In this document: positions 11,242 through 24,093 of the stretch, in pieces
Layout of the letters: every line of letters starts with the position of its first letter
Numbering within the stretch: the first letter of the stretch is position 1
From: Maratus speciosus
Taxonomy: Eukaryota > Arthropoda > Arachnida > Araneae > Salticidae
Direction of reading: 5' to 3'
DNA: 64,000 bases
NCBI GenBank assembly: GCA_963932465.1
Contig: OZ010790.1
Span: 348,217,087-348,281,086 of the forward strand
Notes under the pieces: model-generated
What the model was told of the DNA's origin: nothing
Seen by the model: only the letters and a program-made list of their open reading frames with translations
Database searches by the model: none
Program-made: the position numbers and the translations under genes

Positions 11242-12811
11242 TTTAAATTAATTAACTTTTATATTTTCAACTTTTAGACTAAGAGAAAAAATAAACTCTT
11301 ATAATAATCTGTATAATGCATCAATACTGCTTTTAATACCGCATTAATATTAATAATATGTATGCCACTTTAATAACAGTTCATATGGAGTTATAGTTTC
11401 TCTAATGAAAACTAGTTTAACGAAAAGTAAATTAATATGTTTTCATGATACATTTTCTACGAAACATTAAAATTTATCGAAAGGATGAAATATTCCTCAA
11501 ACTATAGCGAAAGAAGAAAATAAAGAAATATCATTTACAGTAATTTCAAGAACATTATGGGACACGAATTAAAAATAAGTATTACACATTTTTTGAAATT
11601 GTCTATAGTCTGGTTTCATAATCAATTTATCCCCTACAATAATTCAATGACGTATACGCAAAAGAATATCGATATAAAAATGAAGATTTTCTTTTTACGA
11701 ACGTGCAGAAACAATGATTTATTGGTAGCGTGTGCATTTTTTGATTCTTCAAAATGCACGATGCATTTTAAATTATTAAGTTTTTAAAACAGATCATTTC
11801 TAGATAAATCCATCACTTATTCATATTAGCAAATAGGTCATATTGTAAAGAACATGACTGAAAACTAGATATTGTTTTACTTTATATTTTTTAAAGAACT
11901 GATTTATTGAAAGAGAATTTATTGATAGTGTTTTATTAATTTCAGTGAAACATGTAAGAGTTAAATATTCATGTAAGTTTAAACTCTTATGCATAATTTA
12001 AATTACAAATGCAAATATTGTAGTAAGTAACAAATTGTAAATACTAAGAAACTGATTCTAATAGATTATTCTAGGCAAGGAAATAAGCAATTTTTTGTGA
12101 AAGAAAATAATTTAAATTTTTAGAATTTTTTTATTTATGTTCATTTTAGCCAACATTATAACATAAACCTTAACTAAATTTGAAAATATTAAATAATTAT
12201 TTGAATATTTGATAATAATTAAATATTTTATTATACATTAAAAAAAGTAAATAATTTTATAAACCAAAATTTTTACTAATTTTGTGAAATATTTTAATTT
12301 CCGAATAAGTAAAACACGTTCTAGCGAAAAAAAAACTATATTTAGCTAATTTGAAACGATTGAAAGCAGTACTACAAGCCGATTCAAAAGCAATTAAACA
12401 AACATTAAAGGACATAGAATACACTACAATAACATATTTTTAATAGAAAACGAGGGTCGTAATTCATTGTTTTCAGTAAATATACAGGGTATCTCAATAC
12501 AGATAACACGAGGCAATTATAAAAATAATTTCCACTCGAATTTATATTTATAACTTTAACAATACTGAGTATAAAAGGAAAAAAAATAGTTTTATTCAAA
12601 TATGAGGTGTTTTTTTTTAACGTGTAAACGTTCCTTTTTGACGAAACCATCTTACATATGCACGAATGGGAACTGATGTTGACTTCCAATAGCTTCACAC
12701 ATATGTTTGAAAATATTAATTTTAAGATGTCGTGATTTTATATAAATTATTATTTTAATGGCACGATTAAACATTGTTCTAATTTCAAAAGAGATTTCAT
12801 CGAGAATAACG
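11242..12811. other. AT-rich sequence without genes
   Basis: Only short ORFs without recognisable motifs. I see nothing to annotate. Confidence 0.5.
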
Positions 12812-12852
12812 GGGGATGGCGAGCGTAGATCGTAGGGGGCCAAGCCCTCTAG
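12812..12852 (+). mobile_element. Helitron-type 3' end
   Basis: GGATGGCGAGCGTAG is followed by a stem-loop AGGGGGC-CAA-GCCCTCT (7-bp stem, one mismatch) and CTAG, with T as the next base. Helitrons end in a hairpin plus CTRR and insert before T. The 5' end was not found. Confidence 0.5.
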
Positions 12853-12854
12853 TG

Positions 12855-13177
12855 AGATAGAAGAAAGTTTTGGGATTGGCACATCCAACTAGTTTTCTCT
12901 GTTGACAATCTTGCAAGCTGAGGCAGTTTATTTGACTGGGCGCACATTCCTAAGGAAGACTCGTAAGAAACCCTCCAAATTTATTATTATTTAATTTAAA
13001 ACAATACATTTTGGTATACTGTTTTAGAATCCTTTTATAAGGAAAAATCAAAAAAGAAATGCACTTTTTATAAAAAACGTGTACTTTTCATTGGGATTTT
13101 TATGATTTTTTTCTGTCGAAATGTACACTTTTTAAACTAGTTGGATGTGCCAATCCCAAAACTTTCTTCTATCTTAT
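12855..13177. repeat. Pair of inverted ~40-bp repeats
   Basis: About 40 bp reading GATAGAAGAAAGTTTTGGGA... at 12855-12893 returns inverted at 13138-13177. The motif AGATAGAAGAAAGT also forms the terminal hairpin at 14646-14674, which links this pair to the array downstream. No ORF of substance lies between. Confidence 0.7.
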
Positions 13178-13439
13178 ACATTTTAATACTTCAAAACCTA
13201 GTTACACATGTTAATACTTCAATATTATTAGTTCAATACTATACCAACTTTGATTTTCATCTTAAATTTCTGCTCAAGTCAATTAAACGGACTAAAAACG
13301 AGTTAATCTATATCATGATATTTGTTAAAATTATTAATTTTTCCTTATTCTGTCGTTATCAGCTGTTTGCGAATAGCCGGCATAGCAGGAAGCGAGTTCC
13401 CCCCGCTGCACAATAGAACTACGAAAAATCAAGAAAAGT

Positions 13440-14500
13440 ATACAAAAATCGCTAGCACGGAGCCCCTTTACCGCGCAATATTCCCAAATTCAAGGAGAAC
13501 CTGTTGGCCAAAGCCAAAAACAAGCACAAACATTTTGGTTCAATTGTATGCATAATTTTATACGCTGATCGATGGTACAATAATGAAAATGGCACAGAGA
13601 TCGGAATTATAGCGCCCCCTTCTTTCGGAATTTTTTCAAGTTCAGGGAGGACTTGTTTGCCATAGCCAGAAACATGCACAAAAAATTTGGTTCAATTATA
13701 TGGATAACTTCATACACTTTTCGATGGTACAATAATGAAAATGGTACAGACATCGCAATTATAGTGACCCCTTCCGGCAGAATTTTTCCAAATTCAGGGA
13801 GGACCTTCGTGACATGACCAAAAATAAACACATAAAATTTGGTTCAATTCTATGCATAACTTCATACACTTTTCGGCGGTACAATATTCAAAATGGCACA
13901 AAAATTGTACAAAATCGCTATTACAGCGCCCTCTACGAGCGATTTTTTTACAAATTAAGGGAGGACCTCCTTGCCATAGCCAAGAACTTAAAAATTTTTT
14001 TTGGTTCAATTCTATGCATAACTTCATACACTTTTCGATGGTGCAATATTCAAAATCGCACAAAAACCGCTATTACAGCGCCCCCTAACGGCGAATTTTT
14101 TGCAAATTCATGGAGGACCTGCTTGCCATAGCCAAAAACTTAAAATAAAAATTTGGTTTAATTCTATGCATAACTTCATACACTTTTGGACGGTACAATA
14201 TTCAAAATCCCACAAAAATCGCTATTACAGCGCCCCCTACCGGCGAATTTTTTCCAAATTCAGGAGGACCTGCTTGCCATAGCCAAAAACTTAAAATAAA
14301 AATTTGGTTCAATTCTATGCATAACTTCATACACTTTTCGATGGTACAATATTCAAAATCGCACAACAAACGCATTTACAGCGCCCCCTACCGGCGAATT
14401 TTTTCCAAATTCCGGGAGGACCTGCTTGCCATAGCCAAAAACTTATAATAAAATTTTTGTTTAATTCTATACATAACTTCATACACTTTTTGATGGTACA
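13440..14500. repeat. Tandem array, about seven units of 150-160 bp
   Basis: Anchored on a sub-motif (GGTTCAATTCTATGCATAAC) near 13530, 13690, 13841, 14004, 14155, 14306 and 14459. Each unit also has a GGAGGACCTGCTTGCCATAG block and a CAGCGCCCCCTACCGGCG block. No hammerhead-ribozyme core was found in the unit. The ORFs on both strands repeat with the unit and do not look like proteins. Confidence 0.9.
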
Positions 14501-14674
14501 ATGGCGACAGACAGACGGACAGACGGACTGACGGACACACAGGCAGACAGACATTTTCTATAAACATGTTTTTTGGAATCTCTGACCCCTAAAACATGCA
14601 AATCCGCCGAAAACCGGAAGTCGAAAAAAATTTCGATTACAATACTTTCTTCTATTGAAGATAGAAGAAAGTAA
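14501..14674. repeat. GACAGACGG-rich tail and terminal hairpin
   Basis: The last array unit runs into GACAGACAGACGGACAGACG (near 14503-14535). At 14646-14674 a perfect 12-bp stem, ACTTTCTTCTAT / ATAGAAGAAAGT with loop TGAAG, closes the element. Similar GACAGACGG tails occur at 23226-23260 and 63610-63650. Confidence 0.75.
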
Positions 14675-17600
14675 AAAGTACTCCTCATTTAATCATATAT
14701 ATTAGAAAGCAGTAAGCTCGAAAAGTTCCGCTCGAGTGTTTTCAAAAACTACCCGGTGGATTTTTTTTCCAAATTGTATCATTCGATAGGAAATATTCCC
14801 GGGGTGGTTTATGAGAAAATATACAGGGATAGCTATGATTTTTGATAATAAATTTCGTATTTTACTGCTATTTTGAACAAAAAGATTGCCAGTGATTATC
14901 TTTTGCGAAAGATTTGTTGATTAAAGAATTAAGATGGCTATATCTGTTAGAAAATAATACAAACACCTCGCGAATAAATGAAAAAAATACTGATATTTAA
15001 TTTAAAAAACAACAACAAAAAAAGTTTTAATAAGACATAATATTATGAAACGAAAATATTTAATTTTAACATGGAATAAATATTTGTAATGCTTAAAGTA
15101 TAAATTATTGTGAAATTTTACAGTTAGTACAATATTTGGCGAATTATCGCTAGCGATAGGTTAAAAAAATGAATCTGAAAATTTGATTTGACAATTTTGA
15201 ATGGAAATTTTTTTTCTTCTTTTTAGCTCTTTTATCGCATGCGCCAGGTTAATAAAAACGTGTCTGAAAACTTGATGAAATAAAATCTAGGTTACATTCT
15301 TTATTAGTCTTTTTCTTTTTTTTTGTCAATTTAATAATTATTTTTATATAATTCTCCCATCATATGATTTACAGGAAAAACTAGAAGTATTGGTAAAAAT
15401 GGCTGTATTGAGTTGCATGCTATTTATTTATTACCTTCGTCGCCAAACAATGCAATTTTAAGACAAATAAGACCAAAGTGTGAAATAAGTCGAGAAAAAA
15501 GCATTTCGGAGTACATTTTTATATTCAACTGTAAATTATATAAAAGCAGCTAAAATTATAATTATGTAGTCAATCATTTAAATTTTAGTGAAAATGTCTT
15601 CCATATACACACATATTCTAAAATAATTTACTTTCAAAGATTTAAAATATTTTTTACCATACTATGGAATACCATTGCTATGGAAACACGCGTTTTGTTT
15701 TCCTCAAGCATGTGATTTTTATATCCTCGAACTCAGATCATTACTTATTAATTGAATATTGTGTATTATGTTATTTTTTTAACATGCCGAACATATTGTC
15801 GATTTCACTTATAGGAATATTCACTGTTTTTAAAGTTAGGATATAAGAATATTGTTAAGAAGATTTCTGCAATTATACGTTATTACTATAAAAAAAATGC
15901 AATTTAACAAATTACGACGACCATTTGGAAAAGGATTTTTTCAAAGACTAAAATTTAAGACATAAACAGTCGCGCGATGTTGATCATACATTACGTACGC
16001 CATGGATTACATTTTTCGGTACTGTAAATTTTTAAACTTCTACGGAGCTGGTCATACATTATGTACGCCATGGATTTAAGATTAATATTTATAGCCCAAT
16101 TTTAAATGAAATTTCATTCTTAAACTTCTAAACATCCCACAATATTACTTTTTACACAGTCGTATAGAGAAAAAAATTTACTTTTAAATGCATTTTTCTT
16201 TAAAGCTGTATCTCAATTTGTTTCTGAGTTATTAATTTGTTTTTGTAGAAGTATCCATCTCTGTTGAAAGTAAACGGAAAATACAGATTACTGTATAGAC
16301 CAATCAGAAAACAAATAAAATGCGAGATTCAACTAATAAAATGCTTCAGATATGCTTTTGATTTCCTACCCTGACCGAGGACAGTAACCATTTTTCCAAA
16401 TGGTTAATAAATAAATAAATAAAATAAACATTTTGCAATAAATATTGCTTGCTAATATGTCATTTCTTTTTAGCTTTTTCTGCATAACTTTCTGTTGCTT
16501 AACCATTGTTTAAAAAATGTTTTATTCAACATATTGGACTAATCTTACGGAATCGTGTCAGCTGCCAACGAGCATGTTGCATGGCGTATAAAAATTCAAA
16601 ACATTAGACAGATTTTGAAATTAGCGATTACTAAATGATGGTTTTTCATAATGAAGCAAACAAACAAAAGAAGATTTATTATTATTTATTTTTTACCTCA
16701 AATTATTTTACTCTCATAAAAAAAAACAATACTTTCAGTGTAGGGGAAAAAATTTATGTTTCCAATGGTGGCAAATGGAATAATGCCCATGGACTTATCA
16801 TTTCAGCCTTGATAGGATTAAATTATCTGGAATTTCGATCAGTATAAAGCGAATTGTCCTGACGTACGCTTTAGCAGCTAAACACAGCAACAAATTAAGA
16901 GTTATTTTCATAATCTAGGTTATTTTCACAACAGACGGAAGATTAATTTACTCTTAAATATAAAGAAAATAGCAGGCCTATTTGTTTGTCCGTGTTATTA
17001 TGCTCTTTAGAAAAAAGGTAAATAAATCTTCGGTTCAGGTATTCACCAAAATGCATATTGCTAAAATTTTTGTATAACTAACTTTATTTATCATTGTCAG
17101 TTCTTAACCCTGGTACATGTGCAACAATATTGTTGCATCAGTTTTAATGTTTGACGTGAACTCTCACAATAACGTCGATTACGGGTGATTATAAATATTT
17201 TATTGGGTGCATGAGGTTTATTTTTCTACAAGATTAAGTCATCGAGTTTTTTCCCGGGTTAACGGTTACATGATTTCAACTGGTCTACAAAATGAAAAGA
17301 CAGTGAAAATGACGTCATTTTAGATTTATTCAGGCAATTCAGCTTTAAAAACACACATTTTTATGTTTCACTTTTCTTTTAAATATGAAAGTTAAACAAT
17401 TGTCTGCAATAAATTGTCTTTGTCTGCAAATAATTTATTACTTTTTTGACAGCATTTACCCTGCTAGAATCCAAAGAGGGAAAAGAGTAGTAGCACAAGA
17501 GGGTATTTATTAAGAAATATAACTAACATCCAGTGAGATTGTATTTCAGCTACCAGAATCACATATTGCACGAGCTGAGAGGCCAGGAGATCAAAGACAA

Positions 17601-17869
17601 ACAAACAAAAATGCACCACCCGAGCATAATTCAAGTTCAATGGTAAATCTCTGCAATCATTGTAATGCATCTCGAATTTAATATTGTCAGATATGAGAAC
17701 ATTTTAATTCCTATTGTCATAACGGTCTCATTTCTGTACCAAAAGTGCACTGTGAATAATCAACTAAAAGAACTGCTTCTTAATAGCTAAATTTTGTCCA
17801 ACGCATAAGGTAATATAATATCGCAATGGCGTTCGCATCTTTTCAGCAATGCTGAAGGACATTCAAGTT
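14675..17869. other. AT-rich sequence without genes
   Basis: No supported gene. A 26-bp direct repeat (CATTACGTACGCCATGGAT and flanks) occurs at about 15984 and 16053. Short ORFs are isolated and without motifs. Confidence 0.5.
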
Positions 17870-17972
17870 AAAGGCCCATTAAAAAAAAAAAATACAAGTT
17901 CGAATTCTCCATTTCGCTTAATTCAAGGTTTATTTGGAAATAGTGACCAGCGCAGCGGGCAAAGCCAGCTAG
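17870..17972 (+). mobile_element. Helitron-type 3' end
   Basis: A stem-loop AGCGGGC-AAA-GCCAGCT (one mismatch) runs into CTAG at 17969-17972, followed by T. The architecture (7-bp stem, 3-base loop, CTAG, T) is the same as at 12852. The 5' boundary is unknown; upstream sequence has no Rep/helicase coding, so this would be a non-autonomous copy. Confidence 0.6.
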
Positions 17973-19160
17973 TGTTCAATATTTTAATATAATTAAAAAA
18001 TTTTAAATATTGTTATAGTATATTCAAAAGAGCTAGAGAGATATATTTTTAATTTTCTTTTTTAATTATCTTGAAAAAAAAATTTAATTACACATAGTAA
18101 GTTCATTTAAAACTGTTATAATTTTCATGTATACCATGTTATATAAAATTTTCAGAAGCAGTTAAAAGCAAATCTCTCCCTACGTTTGTTGCATATTTTT
18201 ATGAAAATTAAAAAAATAAACATTTTGTTTTTAAATTATTTTATCATTGCACCTTAGTACTTTGAACAAAGGCAGAATATAAAAAAAAGAATTTTCAGAA
18301 AAACGTGTTTGCAGTATAAAATGCAATAGAAATTAATAAGAAAAAGATTACTTCGTGTTGAAACTACTTTTTATATTAATTTCTAATAATTAATGACTAT
18401 TTTTTAAGCAAAATTGTTTATATTGAACACAATGGAAAGTTTTGTACCCAATTTTGTCTATCGATTATTGTCAATCGATTTAAGAACAACAACAACAACA
18501 ACAAAACTAGGAAACAGGAATTCTGATTTTTCAGAATTTAGTGTCGCCTTTAATGAAAAAAAATGTATAATTGTAGATAGTACAAAACGTATTTCAGTTT
18601 TAAGATTTAAAATACACGTTTTTATTTTATATAAAATGACGTCATTTGCATCAGGTGAAGAATTCCACATTTATGATCCAGTCTTAAACCACATCTATAG
18701 AAAAATGTGCATACGACGTCACTATCGCGGAATAATACACAAACCCATCAAAAAGCGATGTCGTCATTCAAGAAACTGGAGAAAAAAAATCCTGTACCTA
18801 ATGATTCATAAGCCTTAATTTGTTTGTAACATTAATATGGATATTAAAAATTAAATATAGTTTATAATAGCTCCATCTTTATCAGAAATCATCTATTTAT
18901 AAAAAATCCAAGTCTCTGTGTGTCCCTCACAATTCTGGTAGGATCGCCTCATTCATCGCGGCCATATTAGTATTCGTATGGAGAAATTGTTATGAGGTTC
19001 AACAATGAGTAATTGTTGAAAAACACTAATAGCAACCATAATAAGTTGCCACAATAGAGCCAAATTTTGATCAACTATCGCCAAATTTGGCGACAAAAAA
19101 AGTTGCCATATATATATTATCAACCGATAACAACTGACAGACTTAATGTCATAAATTAAT
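17973..19160. other. Sequence without supported genes
   Basis: A 134-codon ORF at 18414-18818 (+) has no recognisable motif, contains an ACA run encoding poly-Thr and a basic tail, and is probably chance. Confidence 0.4.
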
Positions 19161-19465
19161 ACACATTAAAACAGGCAATTTTTTGTACAAAATGTAATTT
19201 TTATGACCAGTGGGTGATTTTAGAAATTTACACACTTATCTGTGTATATATAATTATGTGGAAATTACAATAACACACCAATTCGTGTAAATTTAGGCAT
19301 TTTTTTACATTTACACATTTAGTTGTGATTTTCAAGTGATAACAAATTACGCACTTAGTTTTAGAGGCAAAATACACATAAAAACAGGTAAATTTTTGAA
19401 ACAAATGTGTAAATATTATGACAAGTGTGTAATCTTAGAAAATTACACATATATATGTGTAAAAT
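19161..19465. repeat. Direct duplication in a TTACACA-rich repeat
   Basis: About 88 bp at 19161-19248 (ACACATTAAAACAGGCAATT...) recurs at about 19374-19464. Repeated TTTACACA / TGTGTAAA words between them suggest a foldback-type repeat. Confidence 0.6.
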
Positions 19466-19899
19466 TACTTAATTTACACATTTATTTTTTAGAGTGTGCC
19501 GTTACATAAAAAGTTCTAGGAATCCCAGTTTCCTAGAAAAACTTTAGTAACTTTACAGATTTTCTTTTTACAGTGTAGATGTATATGTCGGATATATGGT
19601 ATTTAAGATACAAATATTACGTATATATTACGTATATGGTGCATATACTAGCGTTTGCAGTATTTATGCGTGTATATATGATGCACATAAAAGCTTTGAG
19701 AAATCGTAACTGTAACATTAGAAAAATCATAACTGTGGGGATCACTACGACAGGAAAGTATACCATATTCGCTTCAAATACACCAGCAAGACTCTCTTAT
19801 TATAATAATAAGGGCGTCTTGGTTGCCAGCATCAATTATATATGGCGTAAATTCTTGTCGGATACCCTATTGTGGAAAATTTACTTATACTGTTGTAAT

Positions 19900-20060
19900 A
19901 ATACAAGTTCAGATGATTTTGGGGCAGGGTACCGTATCCTGTTGTGGTTGGCGCGATTGGCGAAGGAATCTGTAATGATGCCAAAAGGCCGTTTTAGCGT
20001 TTTGCCAAGTTTTTCAAGATGGCAGAAAAATACGGTTTTAAAATTTTCAAACATATATAT
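19900..20060 (+). repeat. Dispersed repeat shared with 23340-23510
   Basis: GGTTGGCGCGATTGGCGAAG (near 19950) and TTTTTCAAGATGGCAGAAAA (near 20008) match the minus strand of 23390-23510. The repeat is non-coding; ORFs across it in either orientation are shadows. Confidence 0.65.
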
Positions 20061-20204
20061 TTACATTATAAAGGTTATATATGTATTATTTATATATAAG
20101 TGTATATATATATTATATATATATTTATATATACTTAGATATTCATATTTAAATACATATTATATACATATATTTATATTTTTCATATTTTATATACCCA
20201 TTAT

Positions 20205-20693
20205 GGTACTAGTTAATTATCTCGTCGACCAATTTCGCCAAATTATATAAATTGCCAAACCACTCGACAAATTATATAAATTGACATAATTTTTATTTTA
20301 AATAACGAAAGAACAAATAAATTAGTATATCGTTAATAAAAATACAAATAAAACGTCGAAATAAAAATCACTTTTTGACGTAAACACGTGTAACTTGCTT
20401 AAACTCTAGTGAATGTGACATTTACAATCAACCATTATTATCATTTAATCTTATATTTTAGCGATAGATTTTTGGTCGGCAGGATAACTAAATAGGGCAC
20501 AGATGTTCATATTGGCGCGATATTTTTCCGACGCCAAATTGGCGAAAACATCAACAGCATAAACAACAATATCTGGGTTACCATATCAAGCAAAGTAACA
20601 ACACTTTGGTGCCAGTTAAATACCCGTTGCGTATATGACATTGGCGTCTGAAAAAAATCGCGCCAATATGACATCTGTGCCCTAAATAGTACC
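20205..20693. mobile_element. MITE A, copy 1, interrupted by MITE B
   Basis: Ends GGTACTAGTTAATTATC and AGTACC. The inner sequences (GTCGACCAATTTCGCCAAAT, AATTATGTCAA block) match copies 2-4. The insertion 20496-20681 splits the right end. The outer target duplication is degraded (CCCATTAT / CTTATTTT). Confidence 0.85.
20496..20681. mobile_element. MITE B, copy 1, nested in MITE A
   Basis: A 186-bp element with ends GGCACAGATG / CATCTGTGCC. The perfect 8-bp duplication CTAAATAG (20488-20495 and 20682-20689) is the MITE A sequence itself, so B arrived after A. An 8-bp duplication fits hAT-type transposition. Confidence 0.95.
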
Positions 20694-21208
20694 CTTATTT
20701 TATATATGAAATTAAAACATAACATTACGCTGAAAACGTTAATGTTATATATATATATCTTAAAATATATAAAAATGCACATATATATTTACATAATATT
20801 ATGTATACAAAAAAATATCCTTTAAAAAACCCCGGAAGATTATAAATAAAAGAAATTCTTTGTAAAAAAATATGTATGCAAAAGTATTACTTATTCACCA
20901 GTAACATTTAAGTAATAAAAAAAGAAACCTCAAATGCTGGGGCCACATTGAAATCACCACATCAACCACATTGAAACATTTATCGCCAAAAAAGTAAAAA
21001 AACAAACAAACAAACAAACAAACAAAAACAGAATAGTATATGGAACTCTTTCCTGATTTCTGGTATAATAAAATCTTGCAGCATTCATTCAACAAAAGGC
21101 TAATCTTCCATAATCAGGCTATTAGCTAAGGTTGGCTTAAAACACGAATGATTTTTACAAAAATGAGGTCTTAAGTGAGTGACAGTTACAATAATGGTTA
21201 CAATAGTT
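20694..21208. other. AT-rich sequence without genes
   Basis: Contains (CAAA)n near 21001-21027. No gene seen. Confidence 0.5.
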
Positions 21209-21491
21209 GGTACTTGTTAGTTATCCCGTCGACCAAATTACTGTCGTCGAATTGTAAGGTTAGGTGCAATAATGGTTGATCATAATTGTCACAATCACTT
21301 GACAATACGTGTTTACGTCGTCAAGTGATTTTTATTTCGACGCTTTACTTGTATTTTGATTAATGTTATACTAATTTATTTGTTCTTTCGATATTTAAAA
21401 TAAAAATTATGTCAATTTGTGTAATTTGGTGAGAGGTTTGGCGATTTATATAATTTGGCGAAATTGTTCGACGGGATAACTGACAAGTACC
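21209..21491. mobile_element. MITE A, copy 2
   Basis: A 283-bp element with inverted ends GGTACTTGTTAGTTATCCCG and its complement. Perfect 8-bp target duplication CAATAGTT at 21201-21208 and 21492-21499. No coding capacity. Confidence 0.95.
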
Positions 21492-23132
21492 CAATAGTTA
21501 AATTAACTTTGGACCAAACTATTCTCCCAACAACAGACCAGTTTAGCTGCGGACCTGATTATGAAGAAATCAATCAATGAAACATAAAATTTGCACAAAC
21601 TTGTGCACACGTAAGGATTAAAGGGAAGAGTTCCCTATCCTGTGCTGGTTTTTTGCAGAGCTTTTTTTTGGCATTAAATGAATCGATGTGGTTGCGATCT
21701 TCAGCCTTTGGGGTTGCTTTTTTTCTGGAATGGACTTTATTCATATGTTTATTGTGGAATTTTTTGCATTTAGCATATTCTTTTCGGAAAAATTTATAAC
21801 TTTTGTTTTAATTGGACATATATAATAAATGTATAAGATTATATATAAGTACATAATATTTATTTATAGGTGTATATATTATGTATGTATAAGGTATATC
21901 TCTATATGTAATATGTATACATAAAAATAAAACTAGTAAATCTGCAGATCAGGAGCCTCAACGTCAGATCTGCAATTCATTGTTTTTGGACACACTCTAG
22001 TAATATTCAATTTCCTGCAAACCGCAATTTAAAGTTTTCAAATTACGTAATTATTTATAAGAATAAAAAATACGAAGTTTTCAGACATTAGAAGCGTTAA
22101 ATTAAAAACGTTGTTATAGAAGGATATTTTGAATTTTCATGAGCTACTAATTCTGGTATTTTTTGTAAATAATAAAGTATTCAGGGGGGCTCAGCCCCCC
22201 TTAATCTCCGTGGTCTCATTAATTTACATATGTAACTTTTTATTAATTGCGCTAATGATTATGGTAAATCTTTTTACACTTCCGAGACTTATTCTTCAAT
22301 ACTGGTGGGCAGAAAAGGATTTACATTGACTCAATTATATTAAAAGTTTAGGTTTTACGAACGAAAATGTAATTTCCTTTTATAGATAAAAAAATTTTCA
22401 TTCATATTTTCTGAAATGAGGCGGCATTAAGAACTAACACTCGTCAAAAAATATTTTTTCAGGCAATCTAGTTAATGTTTGTTTTTAAGAATGAAAATAT
22501 TTATTTCCCGATACAACGACGTCCTTTTCGACAGCGATAATTTTGAGGTGCATAATTTTGACATTTACTATCAATTTGCTTTTCAAAAGTTTTTTTTTCT
22601 CATTGAAATCTTCGATTAAAAATTAAATATTTCTGTTAGCTGCGTCCAGACGATAAACTGTGAGATATTAGTAACTTTTTTTTAATAATAAGAATTAATA
22701 TCATAACACAAGCCCCTTTTATTTCAACCTCAAAGCGTATTTGTTTTATTTTTGATATATGAGATCAAATTCACCTTTCCGTTGCTAGGAAACACTTAAA
22801 AGAAAATTAAGACAATGAAATATGTGATTGAAAAAAAGTAAATTAAAAAAAAGAAAATATTTTATATTATTGGAACACATATATAAAATCCCTCCATAAG
22901 ATATACACCGAATTTAAAAACTCTGACAAATGTATACACAAAATTTCAAACTAATATGAATAACGTATGGTTCTAATTAGGAAATTCCATCATCCATAAT
23001 ATATCATTTAAATCTTTCAATCATATGAGCCATATCCTTTCAACAAATAAAAATGGAAAAATCGTCTGAATTGCTATAAGCATTAAGGCGGAAAATAAAA
23101 TGTTTTATATATTCCGAACGAATGAACCAAAT
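21492..23132. other. AT-rich sequence without genes
   Basis: No gene seen. A GC-rich hairpin GGGGGGCTCAGCCCCCC lies near 22183-22199. Confidence 0.5.
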
Positions 23133-23260
23133 TTAACCAAAAACTATACAGCTAAATCCGGTGACCTCACCAACATGCATCCTTAATTTCAAGCTAATCG
23201 GACGCTTTTTACGGCAGTTATCGCGGGACAAACAGACTAACAAACAGACAGACGGAAACC
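23133..23260. repeat. Dispersed repeat with CAGACAGACGG tail
   Basis: CAAGCTAATCGGACG is followed by AACAAACAGACAGACGGAAA. Layout and tail resemble 14501-14550 and 63580-63650. Confidence 0.5.
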
Positions 23261-23339
23261 AAAACTTTTCGGGTCTCCACAGTAAGCCTTCACTGACGTT
23301 TCGGCAACTATCTGTATAAACATCGTATTTTTTAACATG

Positions 23340-23520
23340 TGACATACATAACATTTATTAAATATATATATGTTTATAAATATTTAAAGACCATGTTTTT
23401 CCGCCATCTTGAAAAATGTTATAAGATGCTAAAATGGCTTTTTGGCGCCATTTGGATTCCTTCGCCAATCGCGCCAACCAGCACAGGATATGGAACTTTT
23501 CCCGGATTAAACATCTTAAT
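23340..23520 (-). repeat. Inverted copy of the 19900-20060 repeat
   Basis: Minus-strand match including GGCGCGATTGGCGAAGGAAT. Followed directly by MITE B copy 2. Confidence 0.65.
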
Positions 23521-23562
23521 ATGTGTATGTCACATAAAAGTATAATAACATATATTAAAAAC

Positions 23563-23770
23563 GGTACAGATTTCATATACGCACTATATTGGCGCGATTT
23601 TTTTCTGATGCCAATGTCATATACGCAACGGGTGCTTAACTGGTGCCAAAATGTAGATATTTTGCTTGATATCGTAACCTGGATATTGTTGTTTATGCTG
23701 TTGATGTTTTCGCCAAATTGGCGTCAGAAAAAAAATCGCATCATTATGGTGCGTATATGACATATGTGCC
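23563..23770. mobile_element. MITE B, copy 2
   Basis: A 208-bp element with perfect 8-bp target duplication TTAAAAAC (23555-23562 and 23771-23778). Ends GGTACAGATTTCATAT / ATATGACATATGTGCC. Opposite inner orientation to copies 1 and 3. Confidence 0.95.
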
Positions 23771-23860
23771 TTAAAAACATTAAACTGTAACTAGAACCAA
23801 GACATTATAAATAATTATTAATATTTCTGAGTTTTTAATGCTCTAAATATAATTTATTGC

Positions 23861-24081
23861 GGCTTAGATGTTATATATTCCCGCGGCCGCCATCTTAGAT
23901 TTCTCGGCGATGTTTTGTTGGCATTTATCGATAAATAAAACCCCGACGAGTGACATGTTCTGGCAACCCCGTTAAGTCTAACAAGCGCATAGATCTGCTG
24001 GCGACATTTACTTGGCAGAAAAGGGGTTTTCACGCAAAAAAATCCAAGATGGCGTCTGCGGGAATATGTAACATCTGTTCC
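23861..24081. mobile_element. MITE C
   Basis: A 221-bp element with inverted ends GGCTTAGATGTTATATATTC and GGAACAGATGTTACATATTC (right end read inward). Near-perfect 8-bp duplication TTTATTGC / TTTATTAC. The ends resemble MITE B, so the two families may share a transposase source. Confidence 0.9.
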
Positions 24082-24093
24082 TTTATTACTATC

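Noticed and set aside
13794..14282. Several ORFs of 60-105 codons with repeated His-Asn-Phe-Ile-His-Phe words
   Set aside because: They follow the ~155-bp tandem unit and occur on both strands.
13440..14500. A hammerhead-ribozyme retrozyme array
   Set aside because: Unit size is suitable but no CTGANGA...GAAA core was found in either strand by eye.
18414..18818. 134-codon plus-strand ORF
   Set aside because: No family motif; includes a low-complexity Thr run. Left unnamed.
19579..20250. 223-codon plus-strand ORF, the second longest in the window
   Set aside because: It crosses a dispersed repeat, a low-complexity Tyr/Ile tract from alternating TA and the start of MITE A. No domain; a by-product of repeats.
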